Assembly: GCA_021204515.1 (NCBI GenBank)
Contig: JAJPZH010000042.1
Span: forward strand, 1 to 43,058
Length of the DNA: 43,058 nucleotides
Reading direction: 5' to 3'
Source of the DNA: Alistipes sp.
GTDB lineage: Bacteria; Bacteroidota; Bacteroidia; Bacteroidales; Rikenellaceae
In this document: one piece after another, positions 23,766 to 32,343 of the stretch
Layout of the letters: every line of letters begins with the position of its first letter
Numbering within the stretch: the stretch's first letter is position 1
Notes under the pieces: model-generated
What the model was told of the DNA's origin: nothing
Database searches by the model: none
What the model saw: only the letters and a program-made list of their open reading frames with translations
Translations under genes and position numbers: made by a program

Positions 23766-26177
23766 TTATTTCGAATGCTTTTTCCCGGCCGCCGGATTGT
23801 CGTTCAGCCACTTGTCGTAAAGCGCATTTTCGGGCATATCCGGATTGTTCACGACGACCGGACCGACCAGATAGGTATCCGTCACCGCATCGGTCCGCTC
23901 CCGGCCGGGATCGGCGGACGTCCAGTATACGTCGTATTCGCATACGGTCCTGCCGGTGTATTCCACCGGGAAATTCACGCCCCAGCCGTTGTTGTAGACC
24001 ATCGACTGCAGCAGATTCGAGTTCTCCGGTTCGGCCACGTCGCCGCCGCGGAAAAACATATGCCGTCCCAACTCGAAGACCGGCGAGGTTTTCGACGCCC
24101 AAACCCGCGTCCCGTCCGCAGCCGCATATTTCACCCACGAATCGGTCAGGAAAAACGTCTTGCACGTATTGGGAATATTGTCGCGGTAGGGTTCGAACTC
24201 CATTCCGCCGTTCACGGCCGTCACCCGGCGCTCCGTATCGGGAAACGGGAATTCGGCATAGATCACCTCCGGTTCCCGCCCGGTGTGCAGCCTGCGGTCG
24301 AACTCCACGCGCACATGTACCCGCTTCTCGTTCCGGTAAACAACCATCACACGCTTGGCGCTCACCAGCCGTTCATTGGACAGTTCCTGCTCGAAGACGA
24401 CGCTGTGCGGAGTTTCCGTCCGCCGGGTCATCCCGGCCGGAGAAGACATGCAGTCGCCCGGCACGGCCGTAGCTCCCCACCAGCCGCCCGTTACGAAACG
24501 GCTCACATACAGCCGGGGCGCCTCGCCGTCGAACAACGGCCGCTCCATCCCTTCCCAGCGGATGCTCACGGGCCACCCCGCAGCGTCGGTTTTCAGTTCG
24601 GGACCGCCTGCCGCCGCAACCTGTCCGGGTTCCGCCATATCCGGCACATAGCGCCGCACGCTTTCGCCCGGCAGACGCTCCACCCAGAAGTAATAATCGG
24701 CACCCGCGGCACGAAGCTTTGCGAGCGCACCCGTCTCGGCATCCCGCAGTGATTTGGCGTTCCTCATCTCGCGGAGCGACGCCTTCTCCAGCCGGCACCA
24801 GCCCGAATAAGGCTCCTTCTGGGTGTTCATCACCACCACGCCCCCGGCTTCGGCGTCAGCCCGCACCCGCGCCCGCTGGGCCAGTATCCAGCGAGCGTAT
24901 TCATACGCTTTGTAGGCGTAGCGGAACGCCTCGTTCATCGTCCCCTGATTGTGTATTTCATAGATATTGTCCCCCGAATCGTACGCTGCGAACGTATGCT
25001 CGTAATAGGTGCAGACATCCCGTTCGATCTCCTCCCTGCGCGCCTGCTGCTTCGGAGTCAGCGGCCCGAACAGCGGCGAAAGCGCCGCCTTGAGCATATA
25101 ACGCGCACCGCGGGCCACGGCCGTCTCGCGCGGCATGGCGCTCATTCCGAACGCCCACCAGTCCCCGAACTCGCCGCGCAGGGTTTTCGCCTGCGCCCCG
25201 GCGATTTTTTCGAGCCGCTCCATCGACGCGGTCGCCGTGGAAAGCCGCAGCGCAGGCCGCAGGCCGAGTTCGTTCCACTTCTTCACGAAATCCACGACCG
25301 CCGGATAGGGGCCGTCGTTGTCGAACCGCCACTGGTTGGCGAACGTCACGGGAAGCAGTTTCAGGCCGAACCCTTTCCGCTCAAGCTCCCTGAGTTTCCC
25401 GACACACACGGCGTGCGCCCTGCGCACCGACGCTTCGTCGGAGCGGAAAAACTCGCCGTCGCGCGGCCATCGGTACTGCAGGTCCGCGGCTTCGCGCTGC
25501 ATGGTCCGCCACCGCGTGTCGTGGAAGAAGTCGTATCCGGCCCAGTAGGAGACGCCGCTCCACAGCAGGGCTTCGCGTCCGTCGGGCATCTCCCAGCGGC
25601 TCAGCGTGGGAATCGGAAAGGGATGGCGGCCGTTCATGCCCATCCAGACATAGCGCACCCCCTTGTCCAGCGCACGGCTCACTGCCGACCGGGGAAAGCC
25701 GTTCACGTCGTTCTGAATGGCGACCGTCGGCCATATCTTCGCCGCCGCATCCTCCGGCAGCCAGTTCATCAGCCGGTCCATTTCGCTCCCGTCCAAGCCG
25801 GGATGTATGTTGAAGGGCATGATATTGACGTCTATCTGCCCGCCGGCAATCGCTTCGGCCATCAGTTTCCGGCGTGCGGGCGTGGTCTCCCGCCACCAGT
25901 GCAGCAGCGGATCGAGCGCCTCGACCGTCCACGTGAAACGTTCGCCCGGCCTGTTGCCCTTGGTCGCCGCGGCCGCATCGAGCGCAATGTCGATGAAACG
26001 CTTGTGCAGTTCGGCCACGATCAGCGGATGTTCCGTATATCCGTAGTCCGTATGCGTCCAGTTTACGATATCTATCTCTTCGACGGGTCCGTCATACCTC
26101 ACCTCCTGCGCCTGCGCGCAAACACACAACACAAGGCCCAGCAGAGCAGCGGCAATCTTCTTCTGTTTCATAATCAT
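23766..26177 (-). CDS. GH38-like (DUF5054-type) putative glycoside hydrolase, exported
   Basis: The 803-residue protein has a signal peptide (about 1-23, CVCAQAQ). Residues 39-50 read NWTHTDYGYTEH; His42 and Asp44 match the H-x-D metal ligands of GH38 alpha-mannosidases. Asp157 in IQNDVNGFP is in the right place for the GH38 nucleophile and third ligand. A helical middle part (about 380-470) and beta-rich C-terminal half (about 480-800) also fit. Overall similarity to true GH38 seems low, and I place it in the DUF5054 group from memory of its motifs. The likely reaction is retaining, metal-dependent hydrolysis of an alpha-glycoside; the sugar is unknown. It sits between a GH2 (42 bp upstream) and a sulfatase (22 bp downstream). 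Confidence 0.75.
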   Translation of the reverse strand: MIMKQKKIAAALLGLVLCVCAQAQEVRYDGPVEEIDIVNWTHTDYGYTEHPLIVAELHKRFIDIALDAAAATKGNRPGERFTWTVEALDPLLHWWRETTPARRKLMAEAIAGGQIDVNIMPFNIHPGLDGSEMDRLMNWLPEDAAAKIWPTVAIQNDVNGFPRSAVSRALDKGVRYVWMGMNGRHPFPIPTLSRWEMPDGREALLWSGVSYWAGYDFFHDTRWRTMQREAADLQYRWPRDGEFFRSDEASVRRAHAVCVGKLRELERKGFGLKLLPVTFANQWRFDNDGPYPAVVDFVKKWNELGLRPALRLSTATASMERLEKIAGAQAKTLRGEFGDWWAFGMSAMPRETAVARGARYMLKAALSPLFGPLTPKQQARREEIERDVCTYYEHTFAAYDSGDNIYEIHNQGTMNEAFRYAYKAYEYARWILAQRARVRADAEAGGVVVMNTQKEPYSGWCRLEKASLREMRNAKSLRDAETGALAKLRAAGADYYFWVERLPGESVRRYVPDMAEPGQVAAAGGPELKTDAAGWPVSIRWEGMERPLFDGEAPRLYVSRFVTGGWWGATAVPGDCMSSPAGMTRRTETPHSVVFEQELSNERLVSAKRVMVVYRNEKRVHVRVEFDRRLHTGREPEVIYAEFPFPDTERRVTAVNGGMEFEPYRDNIPNTCKTFFLTDSWVKYAAADGTRVWASKTSPVFELGRHMFFRGGDVAEPENSNLLQSMVYNNGWGVNFPVEYTGRTVCEYDVYWTSADPGRERTDAVTDTYLVGPVVVNNPDMPENALYDKWLNDNPAAGKKHSK

Positions 26178-26219
26178 TTTTTCGTACGGCAGCGCACCCG
26201 AAACCCGGATGCGCCGGGG

Positions 26220-28679
26220 TTATTCGATCTGTTTTTCCACGCGGAGGGTTGCTGTGCCGGTACGCAGACCGCCGCTTTTCCCTTTTATCGTCAGTACGCC
26301 GGATTCGCCCGTCGCCTGCAGCATCAGCAGCGTCTTGCCCATAAACGCCTTTCCGCTCAGGCTCTGCTGCGGATTCCAGTCGAGAATATCGCCGTTCTCC
26401 ATGCCGATCAGCTTGTAGGGACCCGTTATCTCGAACTCGATCCGGTTGTCGGCATACGGCACCATACGTCCGCGCGCATCGACGATCTCCGCTTCGACAT
26501 GCACCACGTCGCGGCGGTTGGCCGTCATCGTTTTCCGGTCGGGATTCAGACGTACGGCGGCGGGCTTCGACGCGGTCGCGACCGACGTTTCGGCCACCTT
26601 GCGCCCCTCCTTATAGGCCACCGCCTTCAGAGTCCCGGCCTTATAGGGCACCAGCCAGACGATCTGCAGCACTTCGGGGTCCATCTTTTTGCGCCCCAGC
26701 GAACGGCCGTCGATGAATAGCTCCGCTTCGTCGCCGTTGGTGTAGGCCACGACCGGAATCTCCACGCCCTCCTTGCCGGGCCATGTCCAGTGCGGCAGAA
26801 TATGCACCATCGGTTCGTCCGACCAGAAACTCCGGTAAAGATAATAACTGTCTTTGGGGAATCCGGCCAGATCGATCACCCCGTAATTGTTGGTCCGCGC
26901 CGGGCATCCCCACGACTCGCCGAGGTAGTCGAAGCCCGTCCAGCGGAAATCGCCGATAAAGAACTTGTTGTCGCGCACCTGCTTCCACTCGTCGCGGCAG
27001 CTGATTTTCCGGGTATGGTTGTCGTAACTCGACGCATAACGCAGATCGAATTCGGGAAATACCTCCTGCGGCGTCAAATCGGGAATCGGGAACAGCACGT
27101 CAGGGTCCCCGGCCGACGTCACGTCCGCCTTACCCGCAGCGGGCGGCGTATCGAATCCGTTGTAAGAAGTTTTGGTCCGGTACACGCCGCGGGTCTGGCG
27201 CGTATGGGGAATTTCGGTTCCGACGGCCACCTTTTCCGGCTGCTGCTTATGGAAACGGGCCAGATCGCCGATCCCCTCGCCGTTGGCATTGAAGCCCGCA
27301 ATGTCGAGATAATTTCCGAGCGCCCACGCCTGCGTGGTCGGACGCGTAGGATCGAGTTTGTGATAGGTTTCGTTGATTTTCAACTGCAGGTACTGATGAC
27401 TCTCCCAGTTCCAGACCTCGTTGCCCATGCTCCACATCACCACGCAGGGGTAATTGCGGTCGCGGCGGATAAAATCCCGGAGGTCCCGCTCCCACCAGTC
27501 GAGGAAATAGTAACCGTAATCGTACTTGGCCTTATTCGATCCCTTCCACTGGAACCAGCCGTCCCAAGGTTCGTCCATCACCATAAAGCCCATCGTGTCG
27601 CACATGGCGTAAAACTCCGTCGAAAATGGATGGTGCGTCGTGCGGATCGCATTGCATCCCATCTCCTTCAATATCTTCAGACGACGGTGCAATATATCCG
27701 TCCCGACGGCCGTCCCCGCAGGCGACGCATCCTGATGGATGCACACGCCCTTCAGGATGGTCGGCTCGCCGTTGAGCAGAAATCCCTCGGCGACATTGTA
27801 CCCGATCGTCCGGATGCCGAAGCGCGTCACATAGTTGTCCGCTTCCCGCCCCTCTCGTTCAATCGTCGTGCAGAGGTAATAGACCTCCGGCGTATCGGGA
27901 CTCCACAACTTCGGCTCCGTCACAACGAGTTCCTCCGTAACCGTGTTCTCTCCCGGTTTCAGTTCGGTCCGCTGCGACCGGCGGGCGACTTCGCGTCCCG
28001 CCGCATCCTTCACCGCCGAGATCACCGTCACCCCGGCCGTCTCCCCGGACATGTTGCGTATCTCCACCTCCGCGCGCACCGTCGCGGCCCTGTCGTTCAC
28101 CTCGGGCGTGGTGACATAGGTCCCCGACTGCGGAACGAATACGGGTCCCGTCACGATCAGATTGACCGGGCGGTAGATGCCCGAACCGGTATACCAGCGC
28201 GCCGCGGGCTGCTTGCTGTTGTCCACACGCACCGAAACGATGTTCCGGCCCCTCTTCATATAGGGCGTAATGTCGTACCCGAAGGTCAGATATCCGTTCG
28301 GCCGGAATCCGGCTTCGACGCCGTTCACCCATACGGTACTGTTCATAAAGACCCCGTCGAATTCCAGATAGAGCCGCTTTCCCTCCCACGAAGGATCCCA
28401 CTCCAGCACCTTCTTGTACCATCCGATGCCGCCCGGCAGAAATCCCATCCTGCCGCCGCCCGGCCAATCCTTGCCGTAAGGACCTTCGATACTGAAATCA
28501 TGGGGCACGTCGAGCTGTCTCCACCCGGAGAAATCCACCTCGTCGGCGAAACCGTCTTCGACATCGCCCTTATGAAAATACCAGTCGAAATCGAGGTTCC
28601 GCACCTCTCTTTGGGCCAACACGGAGGTCTGCACACCCAGAAGCGCCGTCAGCAACAACGCCAAAATCTTTTTTTCCAT
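26220..28679 (-). CDS. GH2-family glycoside hydrolase (beta-galactosidase-like), exported, first gene of the sulfatase operon
   Basis: The 819-residue protein begins with a clear signal peptide (MEKKILALLLTALLGVQ). The frame is open to 28697, but starting at 28679 puts the signal at the N-terminus. Domain order is the same as in the GH2 at 19707-22136. Acid/base is Glu421 (GNEVWNW) and likely nucleophile Glu588 (WTGFDYLGE). The DUF4982-type part reads AYTNGDEAELFIDGRSLGRK. Long stretches match the other GH2, for example HILPHWTWPGKEGVEIPV in both, so they arose by duplication. A -7 element at 28841-28848 is the likely operon promoter, giving a leader of about 150 nt. Confidence 0.93.
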   Translation of the reverse strand: MEKKILALLLTALLGVQTSVLAQREVRNLDFDWYFHKGDVEDGFADEVDFSGWRQLDVPHDFSIEGPYGKDWPGGGRMGFLPGGIGWYKKVLEWDPSWEGKRLYLEFDGVFMNSTVWVNGVEAGFRPNGYLTFGYDITPYMKRGRNIVSVRVDNSKQPAARWYTGSGIYRPVNLIVTGPVFVPQSGTYVTTPEVNDRAATVRAEVEIRNMSGETAGVTVISAVKDAAGREVARRSQRTELKPGENTVTEELVVTEPKLWSPDTPEVYYLCTTIEREGREADNYVTRFGIRTIGYNVAEGFLLNGEPTILKGVCIHQDASPAGTAVGTDILHRRLKILKEMGCNAIRTTHHPFSTEFYAMCDTMGFMVMDEPWDGWFQWKGSNKAKYDYGYYFLDWWERDLRDFIRRDRNYPCVVMWSMGNEVWNWESHQYLQLKINETYHKLDPTRPTTQAWALGNYLDIAGFNANGEGIGDLARFHKQQPEKVAVGTEIPHTRQTRGVYRTKTSYNGFDTPPAAGKADVTSAGDPDVLFPIPDLTPQEVFPEFDLRYASSYDNHTRKISCRDEWKQVRDNKFFIGDFRWTGFDYLGESWGCPARTNNYGVIDLAGFPKDSYYLYRSFWSDEPMVHILPHWTWPGKEGVEIPVVAYTNGDEAELFIDGRSLGRKKMDPEVLQIVWLVPYKAGTLKAVAYKEGRKVAETSVATASKPAAVRLNPDRKTMTANRRDVVHVEAEIVDARGRMVPYADNRIEFEITGPYKLIGMENGDILDWNPQQSLSGKAFMGKTLLMLQATGESGVLTIKGKSGGLRTGTATLRVEKQIE

Positions 28680-28840
28680 TACATATACTGTTTTCACGGC
28701 TTACCGCCGACATTTCCTAATTCAGATTCCATACTTGCGACGTCCGTCCCGAACTCCGCAGCGCATAAACACCGGAACAACGCGACCGCCCCCACCTTCC
28801 GCACTGCGGAAGCGATCGTAAGATTCTGCATCTTTCCGTA

Positions 28841-28848
28841 CAAAAATA
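28841..28848 (-). promoter_or_regulatory. -7 element of the GH2/sulfatase operon
   Basis: The minus strand reads TATTTTTG, an exact TAnnTTTG match. It abuts the -33 region of the divergent GH97 promoter. No perfect -33 TTTG is seen on this strand (TTTC lies 17 bp upstream). Confidence 0.5.
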
Positions 28849-28849
28849 C

Positions 28850-28881
28850 ATTGTAGCGCCCGTATGAAACGGCTATTTTTA
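28850..28881 (+). promoter_or_regulatory. Candidate GH97 promoter, back to back with the GH2 operon promoter
   Basis: ATTG (28850-28853), a 20-bp spacer and TATTTTTA (28874-28881, one mismatch to TAnnTTTG) precede the ATG at 28915 by 33 bp. It would start transcription after the in-frame ATG at 28864, supporting 28915 as the start. Confidence 0.42.
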
Positions 28882-28914
28882 TTCAAATTTTCCAAAAACC
28901 AAAAAAAAATCGAG

Positions 28915-30876
28915 ATGAAAAAACTACCCATTCTGCTCTTCATGCTCATCCTCTGCAGCTGGAGCGCATACGCCCGCCAAGCGGACGTCGTCTCCCCCGA
29001 CAAACGGCTGCGGTTCCGCATCAGCTGCGGCGACTCGCTCGAATACCGGGTCGAATACAAGGGCCGGCCCCTTATAGGCCGCTCCCGCATCGGACTCGAC
29101 ATTCCCGAACTTCCGCACGGCGCTCCCGTCGTCCTGTCCATGTCGCGCCGGTCGGTCAACGGCACCATCCGGCCCCTCTATGGAAAAACGGAACGTCTTT
29201 CGGACCGGTACAACGAACTGCGCATCGACTTCGCGGGCGGCTGGTCGCTTCTGGTGCGCGCCTACGACGAAGGCGTGGCTTACCGCTTCGTCACGGACCT
29301 TCCGGGCCGCATCGTCGTACGCGGCGAATCCGCCCGCTTCAACATCCCGGACGATCCGGGCGTCCTGTTTCCCGAAACCGCCGCACTGACTGCATGGGAA
29401 CTGGCCTACGTCGATTACCAAACTCTGTCGGCCGTCGCCAACGGCACGCGGGCTATTACCCCCGCGCTCCTGTCGCGCAGGGACGGCGTCAGGGTCGTAA
29501 TCGCCGAAGCCGACGTGCGCGATTATCCGGGCATGTACCTCGTCAAGACCGGACGCGGCCTGCACAGCGACTTCGCCGCCTATCCCGACAGCGTCGCGAT
29601 GGGAAGCTGGGGCAATTTCGTCTCGGTGGTACGCAGCCGCAAAGACCATATCGCCGAAACATCGGGCCGCCGCGAATTTCCGTGGCGCGTAATCATGGCC
29701 ACCGACGACGACCGCACGCTGCTGAACAACGAACTGATCTACAAGCTCTCTTCGCCGCAGGCTCCGGGCGACTTCTCGTGGGTCCGTCCGGGCAAAGCCG
29801 CTTGGGAGTGGTGGCACGACGCCATGCTGCCGGGCGCGTCCGTTCCCTCCGGCATGAAAAACCGCAACACCGCCCTCTATAAATACTACATCGACTTCGC
29901 CGCCGAAAACGACTTGGAATACCTGATGATCGACGCCGGATGGTCCGACATATTCGACCTCTCCAAAGTCAATCCGCAGGTTGATATCAAAGAACTGGTA
30001 CGCTACGCCAAGCAAAAAGACGTAGGCGTTTTCCTGTGGTGCGTCGCCCATACGCTCGTCAGCGACCCCGACCGCTATATGCGGCTTCTGTCCGAATGGG
30101 GCGTCGCGGGCCTGAAAGTCGATTTCTTCGACCGCGACGACCAGATCGCCATGCAGTGGTACGAAGAACTGGCCCGCAAAGCCGCCGAATACAGGCTGAT
30201 GCTCAATTACCACGGCTGCAGCAAACCGACCGGTATGCAGCGTCTCTACCCCAACATCGTCAATTTCGAGGCCCTCCGGGGTGCCGAATGTTCGAAATGG
30301 GACCTGACGGCCAATCCCGAACACCATCTCACGTTCCCGTTTACGCGCATGCTGGGCGGAAGCGTCGATTACACGCCCGGCGCACTCCGCAACCGCTCGC
30401 GTCAGCTATTCAAGCCCCTCGATCCGGGACTTCCCATGGCGCAGGGCACACGCTGCCACGAGCTGGCCATGTTCGTCGTCTTCGACCAGTATTTAGCCAT
30501 GCTCTGCGACTCGCCCGCCGAATACCGCAAATATCCCGACATCCTCGGCTTTCTCGCCGCCGTCCCGGTCGTCTTCGACCAGACCGAGGTTTTGTCGGCC
30601 CGTGTCGGCGATTACGCCGTCGTCGCAAAGCGGCACGGCAACGACTGGTTCGTCGGCGGAATGACCGACTGGACGGCCCGCAGCACCGAAATCGACTTCT
30701 CGTTCCTGCGTCCCGGCGTCACATACGCCGCCGAGATCTTCCGCGACGGCCCCGACGCCAACCTGTACGCCGACCGCTACGAGTGCGAGCGGCGCACGCT
30801 AACGGCCGCCGATAAACTGACGGTCCGCATGGCGGCGGGCGGCGGTTTTGCCATCCGTTTGACTCCTCAGCAATAA
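28915..30876 (+). CDS. GH97 alpha-glycoside hydrolase (alpha-galactosidase or alpha-glucosidase), exported
   Basis: The 653-residue protein has a signal peptide (about 1-20, MKKLPILLFMLILCSWSAYA), a GH97 N-terminal beta-sandwich (about 22-270), a TIM barrel (about 280-560; WEWWHDAMLPG, YLMIDAGWSD, NYHGCSKPTG, FEALRGAE) and a C-terminal beta domain. GH97 contains inverting alpha-glucosidases (SusB) and retaining alpha-galactosidases (BT1871). Asp403 in KVDFFDRDDQ is where I would expect the nucleophile of the retaining type, which suggests alpha-galactosidase; this is an inference. Calcium-binding Glu residues are expected but were not individually assigned. It is transcribed away from the GH2 operon and converges with the SusC/D locus at a shared terminator. 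Confidence 0.92.
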   Translation: MKKLPILLFMLILCSWSAYARQADVVSPDKRLRFRISCGDSLEYRVEYKGRPLIGRSRIGLDIPELPHGAPVVLSMSRRSVNGTIRPLYGKTERLSDRYNELRIDFAGGWSLLVRAYDEGVAYRFVTDLPGRIVVRGESARFNIPDDPGVLFPETAALTAWELAYVDYQTLSAVANGTRAITPALLSRRDGVRVVIAEADVRDYPGMYLVKTGRGLHSDFAAYPDSVAMGSWGNFVSVVRSRKDHIAETSGRREFPWRVIMATDDDRTLLNNELIYKLSSPQAPGDFSWVRPGKAAWEWWHDAMLPGASVPSGMKNRNTALYKYYIDFAAENDLEYLMIDAGWSDIFDLSKVNPQVDIKELVRYAKQKDVGVFLWCVAHTLVSDPDRYMRLLSEWGVAGLKVDFFDRDDQIAMQWYEELARKAAEYRLMLNYHGCSKPTGMQRLYPNIVNFEALRGAECSKWDLTANPEHHLTFPFTRMLGGSVDYTPGALRNRSRQLFKPLDPGLPMAQGTRCHELAMFVVFDQYLAMLCDSPAEYRKYPDILGFLAAVPVVFDQTEVLSARVGDYAVVAKRHGNDWFVGGMTDWTARSTEIDFSFLRPGVTYAAEIFRDGPDANLYADRYECERRTLTAADKLTVRMAAGGGFAIRLTPQQ

Positions 30877-30899
30877 GAAAGAACGAATTTTGGAATTAC

Positions 30900-30952
30900 A
30901 AAGGCTTGCGGTCCCCGACCGTCCCCCGGGACATAGAGGGCCGCAAGCCTTT
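30900..30952. terminator. Bidirectional terminator between GH97 and the DUF1735 gene
   Basis: A perfect 12-bp stem (AAAGGCTTGCGG at 30900-30911 with CCGCAAGCCTTT at 30941-30952) encloses a 29-nt loop that contains a smaller CCC/GGG stem. It has T runs at both 3' sides, suitable for both convergent transcripts. Confidence 0.85.
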
Positions 30953-30962
30953 TCTGCACCGG

Positions 30963-32303
30963 TTACTCAACCACCTCGCCCCGGATACTCAGCTCGGCAA
31001 AGGCGAGCGAGATCTGGTTCTGCTGATATTCGATGGAGAACTTCACATAGCGGCCTTGCGTCGGAGTGACGGGAACCGTACATTTCACGATCTTGGTCCA
31101 CGGAACGGGAACATATCCCACCTCCGTAAAGTTCAGCCCGTCGTCGCTCACATAGCAGCGCAGGTCCGAGTAGATTTGGGGATAGAACTGATCCTTGCGC
31201 GGATCGATCTCGAAACAGGAAACGCGCACGCGCTTGCCCATATCGACCATCGCCCACGGATGCTCGTCCTTCGGAATCGCCTCGGAGAACTTCCGACCGG
31301 CGGGGTGCCAGAAAGTATCCGCATTTCCGTCGATCAGGTATTCGGGCTTGCCTACATTGGGATTCGAACTCGACACGGTAAGTTTCCAGCCGGCCTTATC
31401 GATGTATTTGCCGACGCAATTAACGGGTACGATGCAAACGCGCGCGTTCTCGTCCAGCCGCAGCGGTTCATCCACCCCTGTCAGTACGAGGGGTACGGCA
31501 TAAAGCCCCGAAGCGCACTTCGCCGGATAGACCGTCACATCGACGGTCACGCTGCTCATCCCCTCCCGGATCACGCCTTCCGTCGCGGAAAGCGCATAGG
31601 CGTCGGCCGGCAGCAGCCCGTAGCGGGTCCCGTTCGCCGCATTGTAATCCGCCAGCGCCTGCCCCAGCTCTTCGGCATCGGTGCTCAGGGTATAGGCGCA
31701 CATCCAGCGGCTCTCGAAGTCCATCCCAAACTTCACGGATTGTATCACGCTCTCCTCGGCGCCGTAATCGAATTTCAGTTCGCCAACCGTTCCGGCCGCC
31801 ATCTTCACGAGGGGTTCCTTGACCTTGAAGAGCAGAATCGCCGAGTTCTGTTCGGTCGTCGGTATGTTGGAACTTATACGCAGGGGCAGGACATATTTCT
31901 CCACCCCGTACTCGCCGCCGCACAACTCCACGATCTTCTCGGGCGAATAGATCACCGAGAAACGTCCGTGTTCCTCCTTTCCGGGAATCTCGACCACCGA
32001 CGTCGGAATCTCGTAGCACGATTCGGGCAGGAGTTCGTAAGCCGTGCCGTTGGTTCGGTTGTATTCGTCGAGCGCCTGCTCGTCGAGCATGTAGGTCACC
32101 CGGCAGTCGGTGTCTCCGTAGCCGCTTTTATAGGCCCAGAGCGAAGCTTCGGTCTGCTTGCCGATCGTATAGGACTCCTCGATCTGCAGTCCGTGTTTGG
32201 GCAGATAGACCTGATCCGGCTTTGCCTTCCGCCAGTCGAAGCGATTGTCCTCGCACGATACGAGCACCAGCGCCGTCATCACAAGATATACTAGTTTTTT
32301 CAT
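30963..32303 (-). CDS. DUF1735 / F5-8 type C domain surface lipoprotein
   Basis: The 446-residue protein begins with a lipoprotein signal (ALVLVSCEDN). Two DUF1735-like repeats follow (about 25-155 and 165-295), each with a YNxxNGTxY-like motif: DEYNRTNGTAYELLPES and ADYNAANGTRYGLLPAD. A discoidin-type F5/8 C domain ends the protein (about 305-446, SSSNPNVGKPEYLIDGNADTFWHP). Such proteins are found third in SusC/D operons and act as surface glycan-binding or accessory proteins; no catalytic motif is visible. It starts 40 bp after the susD stop and is the last gene of the operon, ending 11 bp above the terminator stem. Confidence 0.88.
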   Translation of the reverse strand: MKKLVYLVMTALVLVSCEDNRFDWRKAKPDQVYLPKHGLQIEESYTIGKQTEASLWAYKSGYGDTDCRVTYMLDEQALDEYNRTNGTAYELLPESCYEIPTSVVEIPGKEEHGRFSVIYSPEKIVELCGGEYGVEKYVLPLRISSNIPTTEQNSAILLFKVKEPLVKMAAGTVGELKFDYGAEESVIQSVKFGMDFESRWMCAYTLSTDAEELGQALADYNAANGTRYGLLPADAYALSATEGVIREGMSSVTVDVTVYPAKCASGLYAVPLVLTGVDEPLRLDENARVCIVPVNCVGKYIDKAGWKLTVSSSNPNVGKPEYLIDGNADTFWHPAGRKFSEAIPKDEHPWAMVDMGKRVRVSCFEIDPRKDQFYPQIYSDLRCYVSDDGLNFTEVGYVPVPWTKIVKCTVPVTPTQGRYVKFSIEYQQNQISLAFAELSIRGEVVE

Positions 32304-32343
32304 AGCTTTTACTGAATAAAATTTACTTGTTCAATCCGGACTA

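Noticed and set aside
26937..26960. Change of IGEF (first GH2) to IGDF (second GH2) as loss of the catalytic nucleophile.
   Set aside because: In this GH2 group the Glu of DYLGE is the more conserved nucleophile candidate and it is present in both proteins, so the change probably does not inactivate the enzyme.
28680..28697. A GH2 start at 28697 (MKTVYV).
   Set aside because: It would put six residues ahead of a complete signal peptide that starts with MEKK at 28679.
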